DNA of 64,000 nt from Thauera sp. K11 (GTDB lineage: Bacteria; Pseudomonadota; Gammaproteobacteria; Burkholderiales; Rhodocyclaceae). Of this stretch, positions 34,666 to 43,848 are shown one piece after another; within the stretch, counting starts at the first letter, position 1, and each line of letters opens with the position of its first letter. The notes below the pieces were generated by a model, which saw only the letters and a program-made list of their open reading frames with translations, did not search any database and had not been told where the DNA came from. Both the position numbers and the translations under genes were made by a program. Where the stretch lies: contig NZ_CP023439.1 in assembly GCF_002354895.1 (NCBI RefSeq), positions 1,674,001 to 1,738,000 on the forward strand, read 5' to 3'.

Positions 34666-37600
34666 ATGCGTGCCTTCCGCCTGATCGCCTGCCTTCTCGC
34701 CTTTTCGGCGGCAGCCGCACCTGCTGCGGCTGACACGTCGTCGATGCTGGGGCGTCTGCCTGAAGCAAGCGCCCGCCAGCTCAAGGAGCGGTTGGCGCCG
34801 CGTGGCCTTGCCTCCGCTGCCGCCTTGCGCCAGTACCTGGACGCCTCGCAACGCGAGCTGGACACCGCACCGGAAGCGGACGACGTACCCGCCCGCAGCC
34901 AACGCTTTGCCGCAAGGGCGGGCGAACTCACCGCGCTGCGCGAACAGGCGCGCCGGGATCTCGCCAGTCTGGAGGACGCCGCGAAGGCGAGCGGCTCGGC
35001 CGAGGCGACGCAGCGCATCGGTCGAATCCGCGGGCAGGTGGACGCACGCTTCGACCGGCTCGAAGGGCTTTTTACCACTTGGCGCAATGCGCCCCAGGGC
35101 AGCGAACGCCGCCAGGCCCGCCGCGAACTGCGTGCCGCGCTCGCCACGCTCCGCCATGCCGGCACCCCGGCTCCGGCTGCGATTCCTGTTCCTACCCTCG
35201 GCCCCCTGCAACCGGCCGGCGAGCCGGCTGCCAACCCACCGGCCGCGCGCTTGCCAGCCTATGCGCAAGCGGATGACGCGACTGGCGACCCCTTTACCCC
35301 CGGTGGCTTCCGGCTGATGAAGGTCGCCGCACTGCCGCCGGCGGTCGCGGCCGAGGCGGCAACGGACTGCTCCGCCACCAGCGCCGACCTGGCCGACGAC
35401 GGCAAGGACGTGCGCCTGACCCAGCCGATCCGCGACCTCGCGGCATCGCTCGACTACTCACCGGCACGCATCCTGCGCTGGACGCAGCAGAACGTCGCCT
35501 TCGAACCCTACTGGGGGGCACTCAAGGGGGCGGAAGGCGTGCTGCAGACGCGCGCCGGCAACAGCACCGACCAGGCCAGCCTGCTGATCGCACTCTTGCG
35601 GGCCTCCAACATTCCCGCCCGCTACGTACGCGGCACCGTGCAGCTCAACGACACTGCCGCGCAGGACGACGCAGGCGGGCGGGCGCAGCGCTGGCTGGGC
35701 ACCAAGCGCTACCGTGCATCGGCCGCGGTACTCGCCGGCGGCGGAACTTCCGCCGGCCTGCAGTCGATCGACGGCACCGTCCGCGGCATCCGCTTCAGCC
35801 ATGTCTGGGTCCAGGCCTGCGTTCCCCATGGCGCTTACCGCGGTGCCCGCGCGGAAGCCGGCGGCTATCGCTGGCTGGCGCTGGACGCGGCGGTGAAGGA
35901 CCATGACTACCAGCAGGGCATCGCGGTCGATGTGCCGCTCACCGATGCCGCGTTCTACACGCCCTATCTGGCGGCGCGCAGCGACCAGTTGCCGCACGAG
36001 CATTTCGCACAGAAGGTGGCGGAGGCGGCGCGTGCGACCGACGCCAATGCGGCGCTGGCCGACGTGCCCTACGCCGGTACGCCGCGGCCGCTGCGCTACG
36101 ACGTGCTGCCCGGTTCGCTGCCCTACGAGGTCGAAGCCTTCACCAACTGGCCCGGCCTCGGTTCGTCCGAAACCGCAAGCCTGCCGGACGCACACCGCCA
36201 CACCTTCACCGTGACGGTCAGGAACGGCGCCACCACGTTGGCGAGCGCCGCGCTGCCCTATCCGCAGAACGCCTTCAAGCGCGTCACGCTGTCCTATCAG
36301 CCGACTGCCGCCTCGCAGGCGGCCTGGAACGCCTGGACGGGCGATCTGCCCGCCGCGGCCGACGGCAGCATCCAGGTCGTGCCGCAGATCAAGGCCGACG
36401 GTACCGTGCTCGCCGCAGGTGCGCCCGCCAACGCGCTGCCGCTCGCCGGCGTGCACAACGTCATCCTCAAGGTCTCGCAGGGCGAGCGCAGCGGTGCCGC
36501 GTGCATCAACGACAGCGGCAACCCCGCCGACCCGAAGGACACCGACGGCACCTGCCTCAACAAGACCGTCTACACCAACATCAAGGCCGGCGCCTACCAC
36601 GCCCTGGGCCTGAATGCGCTGCACACCTCGAATGCCTTCCTCGGCCAGCGGCTCGAAGCGCTGGCGGCCGGCGTGCAGGCCTATCCCGTCGCGCCCACGC
36701 CGGCCGCGGGTGCCGGCTACGAGGCCACGGTCGGTGAATTGCTGCATCTGGTGCTGCAGGACTACCTGCACCAGACCGAGCAGGCCGACCAGCGCAACGC
36801 CGCGTTGCGCGGCTTCAAGAGCGTGGGGCCGTACGACCTCGGGCTGACCGCGTCCGACCTCGAAACCGACTACCTCTTCGACATCCCGGTCGCGATCAAG
36901 CCGGCCGGCGTGTTCGTGGACTTCAAGGGCGGCCTCTACGGTTTCGTCAAACTCGATACCACGGCCGAGACGGCCGCGGCACGCGCCGCCGAAAACGTGG
37001 ATCTGGCCAAGCTCTCGATCTACTCCGGCTCCGCGCTCGAACACCACGTCTGGCAGCAGGCGCTGCGCACCGATGCGGTGTCCACCGTGCGTGGGCTGCA
37101 GTTCGCCGCCGAGCAGGGCATTCCGCTCGTCACCTTCACCGCGGCCAACATCGGCCAGTACGACAGCCTCATGCAGATGAGCGGCGCCACCAGCATGGCC
37201 GCTTACAAGAGCGCGATCCAGAACGCGGTGAAGGGCTCGGACAACGGCAACCACGGCGTCGTCACCGTGCCGCGCGCCCAGATCGCCTACGCCGACCCCG
37301 TCGATCCGGCGAGCAAATGGACCGGCGCGGTCTACATGTCTCAGAACCCCGTCACCGGAGAGTACGGGGCGATCATCAACGGCACCATCGCCGGCGGCTT
37401 CCCGCTGCTCAACAGCACGCCCTTCAGCAATCTCTACAACTTCGATTCCTTCGTGCCCAACACCCTCCTTGGCACGAACGGGGGTGCCGGTGCGGTGCAG
37501 ACCCTGCCCGGCGGCACCCAGGGCGAGAGTTCCTGGATCACCAAGGCCGGCGACCCGGTGAACATGCTCACCGGCAACTACACGCTGCAGGCACGCGACT

Positions 37601-40600
37601 TCACCATCAAGGGCCGGGGCGGACTGCCGATCGTGCTGGAGCGCTGGTTCAACGCGCAGAACGCCACCGACGGGCCGTTCGGCTTCGGCTGGACGCACAG
37701 CTTCAACCATCAGTTGCGTTTCTACGGCATCGAGAGCGGCCAGTCCAAGGTCGGCTGGGTGGACGGCACTGGCGCCCAGCGCTTCTACGCCGTGGCCGCC
37801 GCCGGCAGCATTGCGCCGGGCACGACGCTGGCCGCGCAGGCCGGGGTGTTCACGACGCTGTCGCGTCTGGCCGACGGCCGCTTCCAGGTGCGCGAGACCA
37901 ACGGCCTCACCTACAGCTTCGAATCGCTCACGAGCCCGACCACCCCGCCGGCCGCGGGCAGCGAACCGCGCGCAAGACTGCTGGCCATCGCCGACCGCCA
38001 CGGCAACACCCTGACGCTCAACTACAGCGGCAGCCAGCTTGCCTCGGTGAGCGACAGCCTCGGCCGCACGGTGCTCAGCTTCACCTGGAACGGCAACCGC
38101 ATCGGCAAGGTGAAGGACGTCAGCGGACGGGAAGTGAACTACGCCTACGAGGACGGCAACGGCAACCTCACGCGCGTCACCGATCCGCTGGGTCAAGCCA
38201 CGCGCTACAGCTACTACACCAGTGCCGACGGTGCCAAGCTCGACCACGCCCTGCGCCGCCACACCCTGCCGCGCGGCAACGGCATGGAGTTCGAGTACTA
38301 CGCCGGTGGCCAGGTCTTCCGCCACACGCCGTTCGACACCAGCGGCAACCTCATTCCCGAATCGGCGCTGACCTTCCACTACAACAGTTATCGGCGCGAG
38401 AGCTGGACGGTCGATGGCCGCGGTGCCGAGGAGCGCTTCCTGTTCGACACGCACGGCAACGTGATCCAGCAGACCGCCGCCAACGGTGCCACCCACACCT
38501 ACGCGTACGCCGACCCGAACGATCCGCATCTGCGCACGCGCATGACAGACCCGGTCGGCCGCGTCACCCAGTACAGCTATACCGCCGAAGGCTATCTGCA
38601 GACCCTGACGCTGCCGTCGGGCGCCGTGCAGGCGTGGCGCGACTACGACGCCTTCGGCCAGCCCCGCCGCGTCAAGGACGCGCGCGGCAACTGGACGCTC
38701 CACCACTACGACACCGCCGGGACACGGACCGACTCCATCCGGGTCAAATCGGGCGTGGTCCCCACCGTCGGCACCGCGCCTGCCGCGGCCAACGTCGTTT
38801 CCTGGATCAAGTACCAGGGCGACAGCGTGGGCAACCTCACCGGCGTCAAGCGCCTGCGCGACTGGACGGGCGCGACCCTGGGCAATTTCGCCAGCGGCAG
38901 CGGCCCCGTCGTCACCACCACCTTCGATGCGGCCAGGCTCAACGTCGCCAGCGTCGGCCGTAGCGGCAACCGCAACGGCAGCCAGATCAGCGAGACCAGC
39001 CCGATCTTCTCCCACGACGCGCTGGGGCGCCTCACCGGCGGGGTGGACGGGCGCTGGTATCCGGTCGCCTTCGATTACGACGTGCTCGACCGCGTCACCC
39101 GCGCCACCGACGCCACGGGCCAGCCGCGCCGCTACGCGTTCGACGTCAACGGCAACCGCATCGGTACGGAGCTGATTGCCGGCGGCAGCCGTATCGATTC
39201 CTCGGTGGCCGCCTTCGACGTGCAGGACCGCGTCGCCCACGTCCTCGATCACGCCGGCAACCGCGTGGCCTACGCCTACGATGCGGTGGGCAACCGGGTG
39301 AGCGTGGAAAGCCCCGACGGCTACGCCATCGGCTTCGACTACGACCTCGCCGGACGGCCCTATTCGGCCTACGACGAAGACGGCAACCGCGTCTTCTCCG
39401 CCTTCGACGTGGCCGGGCGCGTGCGAGCGGTCATCGACCCCAACGGCGCCGCGACGCTCTACGACTATCACGGCGACGAGCAGGACGGGCGTCTCGCGCG
39501 CGTGGAGCAGCCCGCCATCCCGGGCCAGAACGCGGGCCGCGCCGCCGAGACCGACTACGATGCGGGTGGGTTGCCCATCCGCGTGCGCCAGGTCTCGGCC
39601 GGCGGCGAAGCGCGCGAAGGCTACCGTTTCCACGACGAGCTTGGCCGCGTGGTGCGCAGCGTCTCCGCGCCGGACGACGTCGGCCAGCGGCTGCAGGTCT
39701 GCTACAGCTACGATGCACTCTCGAACCTCACCCAGGTGCGCGCCGGCGCCACCACCGACACCACCAGTGCCGCCTGCGCCGGCAGCCCCGCGGTGCAGCT
39801 CACCCAGAGCTGGGACGACTTTGGCAACCTGCTGACGCGCACCGACGCGCTGGGCCGGGTGTGGAAGTTCGAGTACGACGCCCACGGCAACCTCGTCGCC
39901 AGCCAGACGCCCGAGCAGGCCAAGGTCTCGACGCGCAGCACCTACCGCTACGATCCGGCGCTGCACGGCTTGCTGGCCGGGCGCAGCGTGCCGGGCAGCG
40001 GCAGTGCGGGCCAGAGCGTGAGCTATGCGCGCAACGCGCTCGGCCAGGTCATCCGCGCCGAGACGCGCGACGGCGCGGGCAACCTCGTCGTCGCCTACGA
40101 CTACCAGTACGACGCCGCCCACCGTGTGGTGCGCATCGTCGACAGCCGCGGCGGCAAGGCGCTCGACTACGCCTGGACGCCCGCCGGGCGGCTGGCGAGC
40201 ATTACCCTGGACGGCCATGTCTGGCGCTTCCAGTACGACGGCGTCGGCCGGCTCGCCGCGATCGTCGCGCCCAACGGCGCCACCATAGCGATGGCACGCG
40301 ATGCCGCCGGGCGGCTCACCGAGCGGCGCTGGCCCGACGGCGCGAAGAGCGCCTTCGACTGGCTGCCCGAAGGCAGCCTCGCCGCCATCGAGCACAGCGC
40401 GGGCGGCAGCGCGCTCGCACAGTTCGCCTATGCCTACGATGCCTGGGGCAACCGCACGAGCGCCACCGAGACCCTCGCGGGCACCAGCCGCAGCCTCGCC
40501 TACGGCTACGACGCGCTCGACCGCCTGAAGACCGTCACCACCGACGGTGCGACCGAAACCCATGCCTTCGATCTCTTCGGCAATCGCACCAGCAAGACCA

Positions 40601-42450
40601 CGGGCGGGGTGACCACCGACTATCTCTTCGACGCGGCGCACCAGCTCACCCAGGTGCAGATCGCCGGCACCCCCACCGAGCGGCTCGCCTACGACGACAA
40701 CGGTAATCTCCGCAAGCACTGCGTCGGCAGTCCGAGTGGCAGCACCAGCGATTGCACCGGCACCACCGTGCTGAGCCTCGCCTGGAACGGCCTCGACCAG
40801 TTGATCCAGGCCGCCAGGACGGGCCTGCCCGCCGAGTCCTACGCCTACGACGATGCCGGGCGGCGTGTCACCAAGGCGGTGGGCAGCAGCGCCACCCACT
40901 TCGCCTACGACGGTCCCGACATCCTGGCCGAGTACGCCAGCCCGGCCGGCAGCCCCACCGCCGTCTATGCCCACGGTGCCGGCATCGACGAACCGCTGCT
41001 GCGCCTCACCGGCGCGACGAGCACGCCGGCCGCTTCCGCGCACCACTACGCGCAGGACGGGCTGGGCAGCATCGTCGCGGCCTATGGCGAGATCGGCGCC
41101 AGCGGTCCGGTCAGTGCCGCGAGCGTATCGGCCACCCACAGTTACAGCGCCGGCAGCTACCCGCCGGCAAAGCTGATCGACGGCGAGACGACCGGAAGCA
41201 CCGGGTTCTGGGCTGGCAGCTCGGGCAACTTCGCTGCCGATCCAGCCGTGATCACGCTGGAACTGGGTGCGGAGAAAAGCGTGAGCCGCGTGAGGCTGCA
41301 CCGGGTGGCCAGCTACCTGCCCGACTACGTGGTCAAGGATGCCGAGGTGCAGGTCCGAAAACCGGACAATTCGTGGCAGACGGTCGGCACGCTGACAAAC
41401 AACACCAGCGAAGACAGTCCCGAGATCGTGCTCACCGGCGCCCCCGGCAGCGCGCTGCGCGTGCTCGTCAAGGGCGTGCGCAACGGCAGCCTGGTGCTGA
41501 TGGCCGAGGTGACGATGAGTGCGGACGGTGGCGCGGCCAGCGTGGCCACCGCCCGCTACGACGCCTGGGGCAACGTCACGCAGGCGAGCGGCAGCATCCC
41601 GGCCTTCGGCTACACCGGACGCGAGCCCGATGCCACGGGCCTGGTCTACTACCGCGCCCGCTACTACCACCCCGCGCTCGGCCGCTTCGCCAGCCGCGAC
41701 CCGCTGGGGCTGGCGGCGGGGATCAATCCCTACGCCTACGCGGGCGGCAATCCCATCCTCTACAACGATCCGGATGGCTTGCTGGCGCAACTGGCGTGGA
41801 ATACGGCGGCCAGCTACTGGGGACAGCCGATAGTTCAAGAAACGGTCGCCACGATTCGAAATGGGGCCGCAGTGGCCGCTGGCAACTTCGTTCCAGACAC
41901 GGTCAACGGTGCAACAGGTTGGTTTGAGCAGTTCCTGCACCAAGAATCGGGCTCGTTCGGGCGCATGGACTCGTGGGTGGATGTGCGAAACCCCGTTGCG
42001 CAGGACGTAGCCCAGGACCTGCGCGGTGTCGCAGCCGTTGGGTTAATGATGACGCCGCTGCGGTATGGTCGTGCCTCCAACGCGTCTTTCAATCCGCCAG
42101 TAGCCAATCTTCCGCTCAACACTGGAGGAAAAACATCTGGCATGTTGCACATTCCAGGGCAAGAATCACTGTCGCTCACGAGCGGAATTGCGGGGCCGTC
42201 TCAAGTCGTTAGAGGTCAAGGTTTGCCAGGATTCAACGGTAATCAGTTGACCCATGTGGAAGGTCATGCTGCTGCTTACATGCGGACTCACAAGGTCTCT
42301 GAGGCTGTTCTGGACATAAACAAAGCACCTTGCACCGCTGGTAGTGGTGGTGGATGTAATGGGTTGCTTCCCCGAATGCTGCCGGAGGGGGCTCATTTAA
42401 CAATTCGACACCCAAATGGTGTTCAAGTTTATATTGGCACTCCTGACTAA
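34666..42450 (+). CDS. Secreted Rhs/YD-repeat polymorphic toxin with DddA-like deaminase tip
   Basis: This 2594-residue protein has a Sec signal peptide (MRAFRLIACLLAFSAAAAPA), a coiled region, a transglutaminase-like domain (about 255-420) whose usual cysteine position reads GNSTDQ, and a DUF6531-type segment (GDPVNMLTGNYTL). Long YD repeats follow (about 1100-2140). A galactose-binding/F5-8C-like insert (about 2145-2285) precedes the Rhs core end (RYYHPALGRFASRDPLG near 2345, DPDG near 2368). The shared linker runs to about 2449 and then the tip diverges. The tip has HVEGHAAAYMR (H2530, E2532) and PC...C (C2556, C2564), then LPRMLPEGAHLTI, the pattern of SCP1.201/DddA-like cytosine deaminases. 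An Imm1-like gene follows 22 nt later. Confidence 0.88.
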   Translation: MRAFRLIACLLAFSAAAAPAAADTSSMLGRLPEASARQLKERLAPRGLASAAALRQYLDASQRELDTAPEADDVPARSQRFAARAGELTALREQARRDLASLEDAAKASGSAEATQRIGRIRGQVDARFDRLEGLFTTWRNAPQGSERRQARRELRAALATLRHAGTPAPAAIPVPTLGPLQPAGEPAANPPAARLPAYAQADDATGDPFTPGGFRLMKVAALPPAVAAEAATDCSATSADLADDGKDVRLTQPIRDLAASLDYSPARILRWTQQNVAFEPYWGALKGAEGVLQTRAGNSTDQASLLIALLRASNIPARYVRGTVQLNDTAAQDDAGGRAQRWLGTKRYRASAAVLAGGGTSAGLQSIDGTVRGIRFSHVWVQACVPHGAYRGARAEAGGYRWLALDAAVKDHDYQQGIAVDVPLTDAAFYTPYLAARSDQLPHEHFAQKVAEAARATDANAALADVPYAGTPRPLRYDVLPGSLPYEVEAFTNWPGLGSSETASLPDAHRHTFTVTVRNGATTLASAALPYPQNAFKRVTLSYQPTAASQAAWNAWTGDLPAAADGSIQVVPQIKADGTVLAAGAPANALPLAGVHNVILKVSQGERSGAACINDSGNPADPKDTDGTCLNKTVYTNIKAGAYHALGLNALHTSNAFLGQRLEALAAGVQAYPVAPTPAAGAGYEATVGELLHLVLQDYLHQTEQADQRNAALRGFKSVGPYDLGLTASDLETDYLFDIPVAIKPAGVFVDFKGGLYGFVKLDTTAETAAARAAENVDLAKLSIYSGSALEHHVWQQALRTDAVSTVRGLQFAAEQGIPLVTFTAANIGQYDSLMQMSGATSMAAYKSAIQNAVKGSDNGNHGVVTVPRAQIAYADPVDPASKWTGAVYMSQNPVTGEYGAIINGTIAGGFPLLNSTPFSNLYNFDSFVPNTLLGTNGGAGAVQTLPGGTQGESSWITKAGDPVNMLTGNYTLQARDFTIKGRGGLPIVLERWFNAQNATDGPFGFGWTHSFNHQLRFYGIESGQSKVGWVDGTGAQRFYAVAAAGSIAPGTTLAAQAGVFTTLSRLADGRFQVRETNGLTYSFESLTSPTTPPAAGSEPRARLLAIADRHGNTLTLNYSGSQLASVSDSLGRTVLSFTWNGNRIGKVKDVSGREVNYAYEDGNGNLTRVTDPLGQATRYSYYTSADGAKLDHALRRHTLPRGNGMEFEYYAGGQVFRHTPFDTSGNLIPESALTFHYNSYRRESWTVDGRGAEERFLFDTHGNVIQQTAANGATHTYAYADPNDPHLRTRMTDPVGRVTQYSYTAEGYLQTLTLPSGAVQAWRDYDAFGQPRRVKDARGNWTLHHYDTAGTRTDSIRVKSGVVPTVGTAPAAANVVSWIKYQGDSVGNLTGVKRLRDWTGATLGNFASGSGPVVTTTFDAARLNVASVGRSGNRNGSQISETSPIFSHDALGRLTGGVDGRWYPVAFDYDVLDRVTRATDATGQPRRYAFDVNGNRIGTELIAGGSRIDSSVAAFDVQDRVAHVLDHAGNRVAYAYDAVGNRVSVESPDGYAIGFDYDLAGRPYSAYDEDGNRVFSAFDVAGRVRAVIDPNGAATLYDYHGDEQDGRLARVEQPAIPGQNAGRAAETDYDAGGLPIRVRQVSAGGEAREGYRFHDELGRVVRSVSAPDDVGQRLQVCYSYDALSNLTQVRAGATTDTTSAACAGSPAVQLTQSWDDFGNLLTRTDALGRVWKFEYDAHGNLVASQTPEQAKVSTRSTYRYDPALHGLLAGRSVPGSGSAGQSVSYARNALGQVIRAETRDGAGNLVVAYDYQYDAAHRVVRIVDSRGGKALDYAWTPAGRLASITLDGHVWRFQYDGVGRLAAIVAPNGATIAMARDAAGRLTERRWPDGAKSAFDWLPEGSLAAIEHSAGGSALAQFAYAYDAWGNRTSATETLAGTSRSLAYGYDALDRLKTVTTDGATETHAFDLFGNRTSKTTGGVTTDYLFDAAHQLTQVQIAGTPTERLAYDDNGNLRKHCVGSPSGSTSDCTGTTVLSLAWNGLDQLIQAARTGLPAESYAYDDAGRRVTKAVGSSATHFAYDGPDILAEYASPAGSPTAVYAHGAGIDEPLLRLTGATSTPAASAHHYAQDGLGSIVAAYGEIGASGPVSAASVSATHSYSAGSYPPAKLIDGETTGSTGFWAGSSGNFAADPAVITLELGAEKSVSRVRLHRVASYLPDYVVKDAEVQVRKPDNSWQTVGTLTNNTSEDSPEIVLTGAPGSALRVLVKGVRNGSLVLMAEVTMSADGGAASVATARYDAWGNVTQASGSIPAFGYTGREPDATGLVYYRARYYHPALGRFASRDPLGLAAGINPYAYAGGNPILYNDPDGLLAQLAWNTAASYWGQPIVQETVATIRNGAAVAAGNFVPDTVNGATGWFEQFLHQESGSFGRMDSWVDVRNPVAQDVAQDLRGVAAVGLMMTPLRYGRASNASFNPPVANLPLNTGGKTSGMLHIPGQESLSLTSGIAGPSQVVRGQGLPGFNGNQLTHVEGHAAAYMRTHKVSEAVLDINKAPCTAGSGGGCNGLLPRMLPEGAHLTIRHPNGVQVYIGTPD

Positions 42451-42472
42451 CGACGTACTAGCGAGTTTTCTA

Positions 42473-42862
42473 ATGAAGTGGAACGTTCAGTGGTCCGACT
42501 GGAATAGTGTTTTCGAACGAAATGTGGCAACATCCAATGAGGCATTTACACTATTAGATGAAGTTAGAGATACAGCTAAAATCCCTGCCATAGTTGAGTT
42601 TTTCAATCATGAAGGCGTATCTCTTGGTATCGGCATTGGCCGAGAGAAAACCGTTCTTACGTTTCAAAAATCGAATGATCCTCCTTATTTTATTAGCATC
42701 GGAGAGTCGAATTCGAGTGGAACAACAACGTTTTGCTATGGTACAGAAGAATCTGAATATCTAGAAAGAAATTTGGTTGACTTGGACTCTGGATTCAGAG
42801 CAGTTCAAGAGTTTTTACTCTCTGGCGAAATGCCCCGCACCCTTCAATGGGAAATGCTATAA
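42473..42862 (+). CDS. Imm1-like immunity protein for the deaminase tip
   Basis: This 129-residue protein starts 22 nt after the Rhs stop. The region TVLTFQKSNDPPYFISIGE resembles the Imm1 family, to which the DddA immunity protein DddI belongs (from memory). It would bind and block the deaminase tip. Base composition is clearly more AT-rich than the Rhs core, as is usual for exchanged tip/immunity cassettes. A longer frame from 42416 overlaps the toxin and is unlikely. Confidence in immunity function comes from position plus the Imm1-like motif. Confidence 0.75.
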   Translation: MKWNVQWSDWNSVFERNVATSNEAFTLLDEVRDTAKIPAIVEFFNHEGVSLGIGIGREKTVLTFQKSNDPPYFISIGESNSSGTTTFCYGTEESEYLERNLVDLDSGFRAVQEFLLSGEMPRTLQWEML

Positions 42863-43626
42863 AGCAGTCGGTGTCCCGTCTAAGTGTCCACGAAGCGATT
42901 TCGTCAGTTGAACTATACGAAGGGCGTTTATCTCCGCTCACTTCCGAGATTGGTTTCTTGCAGTGTGACGTAGAGGCCGCAGTGAAAGCGTTCACTCTGT
43001 GGCAAAAGCGCATGCAAGGGCCACGTGGCGTAGAGGTCGAGGTAAGCCGTGCCTCCTGTGAATCGCTTGATATATTGCTTGAAAATCTCTTGCCGCTAAC
43101 AAGTGTTGAACGAAGACGAATGTTGTTCGTCTCGACAAGGGGTAGTTGGTGTGCATATTTCGACAACGGATGGAGAGGGACGGATGCTTACAGCACAATT
43201 TCCTATCTTGCGGAAATGATCGGATGTCGTGGTGGTCGCATGCTGTATGTTCCTCACTCTCTCGATTCACAGGAAGGAACTCAACCAGGGCGTTATGGCG
43301 CAGTAGCATTAGAAATATTTTCTGCGCAGAAAACTGACTTTGTTAACACCGAACGCTCTATAGCTGTGGCTTTTGACGGCAAGAAATGGGCTTTCTCAGA
43401 GGCTGGTGCTAAGCAGTGCTTCGAGCAGGTCGACCAGTATGCCAACAGATCTGTTCGTAGCAGATTCACGGAGGCCATGCTCGAAGAGTACTTAATGGCT
43501 CTCGGTATTGATGCGTTTAAAGAGGATTTTTATGATCCTGAAAACGCTTTCTTAGCCGAAAAGAAAGGCCCGATGGCTCCGGCGACAAAAGAGTTTAGCC
43601 TCTCTGAAGTCCAAGCAAGTTGGTAG
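42847..43626 (+). CDS. Immunity-like protein of unknown family (259 aa), mosaic N-terminus
   Basis: This 259-residue protein overlaps the end of the Imm1-like gene. Conserved-looking stretches are SPLTSEIGFLQCDVEAAVKAF, LLPLTSVERRRMLFV, YFDNGWRGTDAYSTISYLAE and GAVALEIFSAQKTDF. I recall similar proteins beside Rhs and other polymorphic toxins. The first ~25 residues come from a DNA repeat (42869-42909) also found at 48633-48673, and the next ~55 are repeated in diverged form at 49329-49491. It may be an immunity gene left from an earlier toxin tip. The true start could be internal. Confidence 0.6.
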   Translation: MGNAIKQSVSRLSVHEAISSVELYEGRLSPLTSEIGFLQCDVEAAVKAFTLWQKRMQGPRGVEVEVSRASCESLDILLENLLPLTSVERRRMLFVSTRGSWCAYFDNGWRGTDAYSTISYLAEMIGCRGGRMLYVPHSLDSQEGTQPGRYGAVALEIFSAQKTDFVNTERSIAVAFDGKKWAFSEAGAKQCFEQVDQYANRSVRSRFTEAMLEEYLMALGIDAFKEDFYDPENAFLAEKKGPMAPATKEFSLSEVQASW

Positions 43627-43696
43627 CCGATGAATCATAGGTGGCTTTCGTCCTAATACGCCTCTTCGCATGAATTTCGGCGATTTTGGCAAGCAA

Positions 43697-43730
43697 GGTC
43701 GGACTCGTTTGACCGGCGCCAATGACATGC
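43697..43730 (+). repeat. 34-bp cassette-boundary repeat, copy 1
   Basis: GGTCGGACTCGTTTGACCGG... runs identically here and at 48705-48738 with unrelated sequence on both sides. In one frame it reads GRTRLTGANDM, possibly the remnant of another Rhs core. It lies 36 bp before the 82-bp junction repeat. Confidence 0.85.
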
Positions 43731-43766
43731 AAGTGGGCCACTTGAGCGCACGCTCCTTCACAACCT

Positions 43767-43848
43767 GAACAGCCGCTTCGCGGGAGACAAACCCCACGCT
43801 CGGACGAGGGTACGAACGCGGCGCGACCGCGCCGCTTGGCGGCAACCT
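43767..43848 (+). repeat. 82-bp junction repeat, copy 1
   Basis: Identical to 51150-51231. It contains an 8-bp perfect hairpin (GCGGCGCG-AC-CGCGCCGC) and ends in GGCAACCT, where homology to the Rhs core begins (at 38161 for this copy). In frame it encodes TAASRETNPTLGRGYERGA and so on, without a start. Confidence 0.9.

Noticed and set aside
37500..41700. Regularly spaced short DNA similarities suggesting a CRISPR-like or satellite array
   Set aside because: They are the protein-level YD repeats of the Rhs shell: spacing is irregular and the reading frame is continuous.
35458..41943. 2161-residue minus-strand frame opposite the Rhs gene, and a 1342-residue one at 43595-47623
   Set aside because: Both mirror the codon pattern of the GC-rich YD repeats on the other strand. 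The Rhs frame has a signal peptide, recognisable domains and a conserved core.
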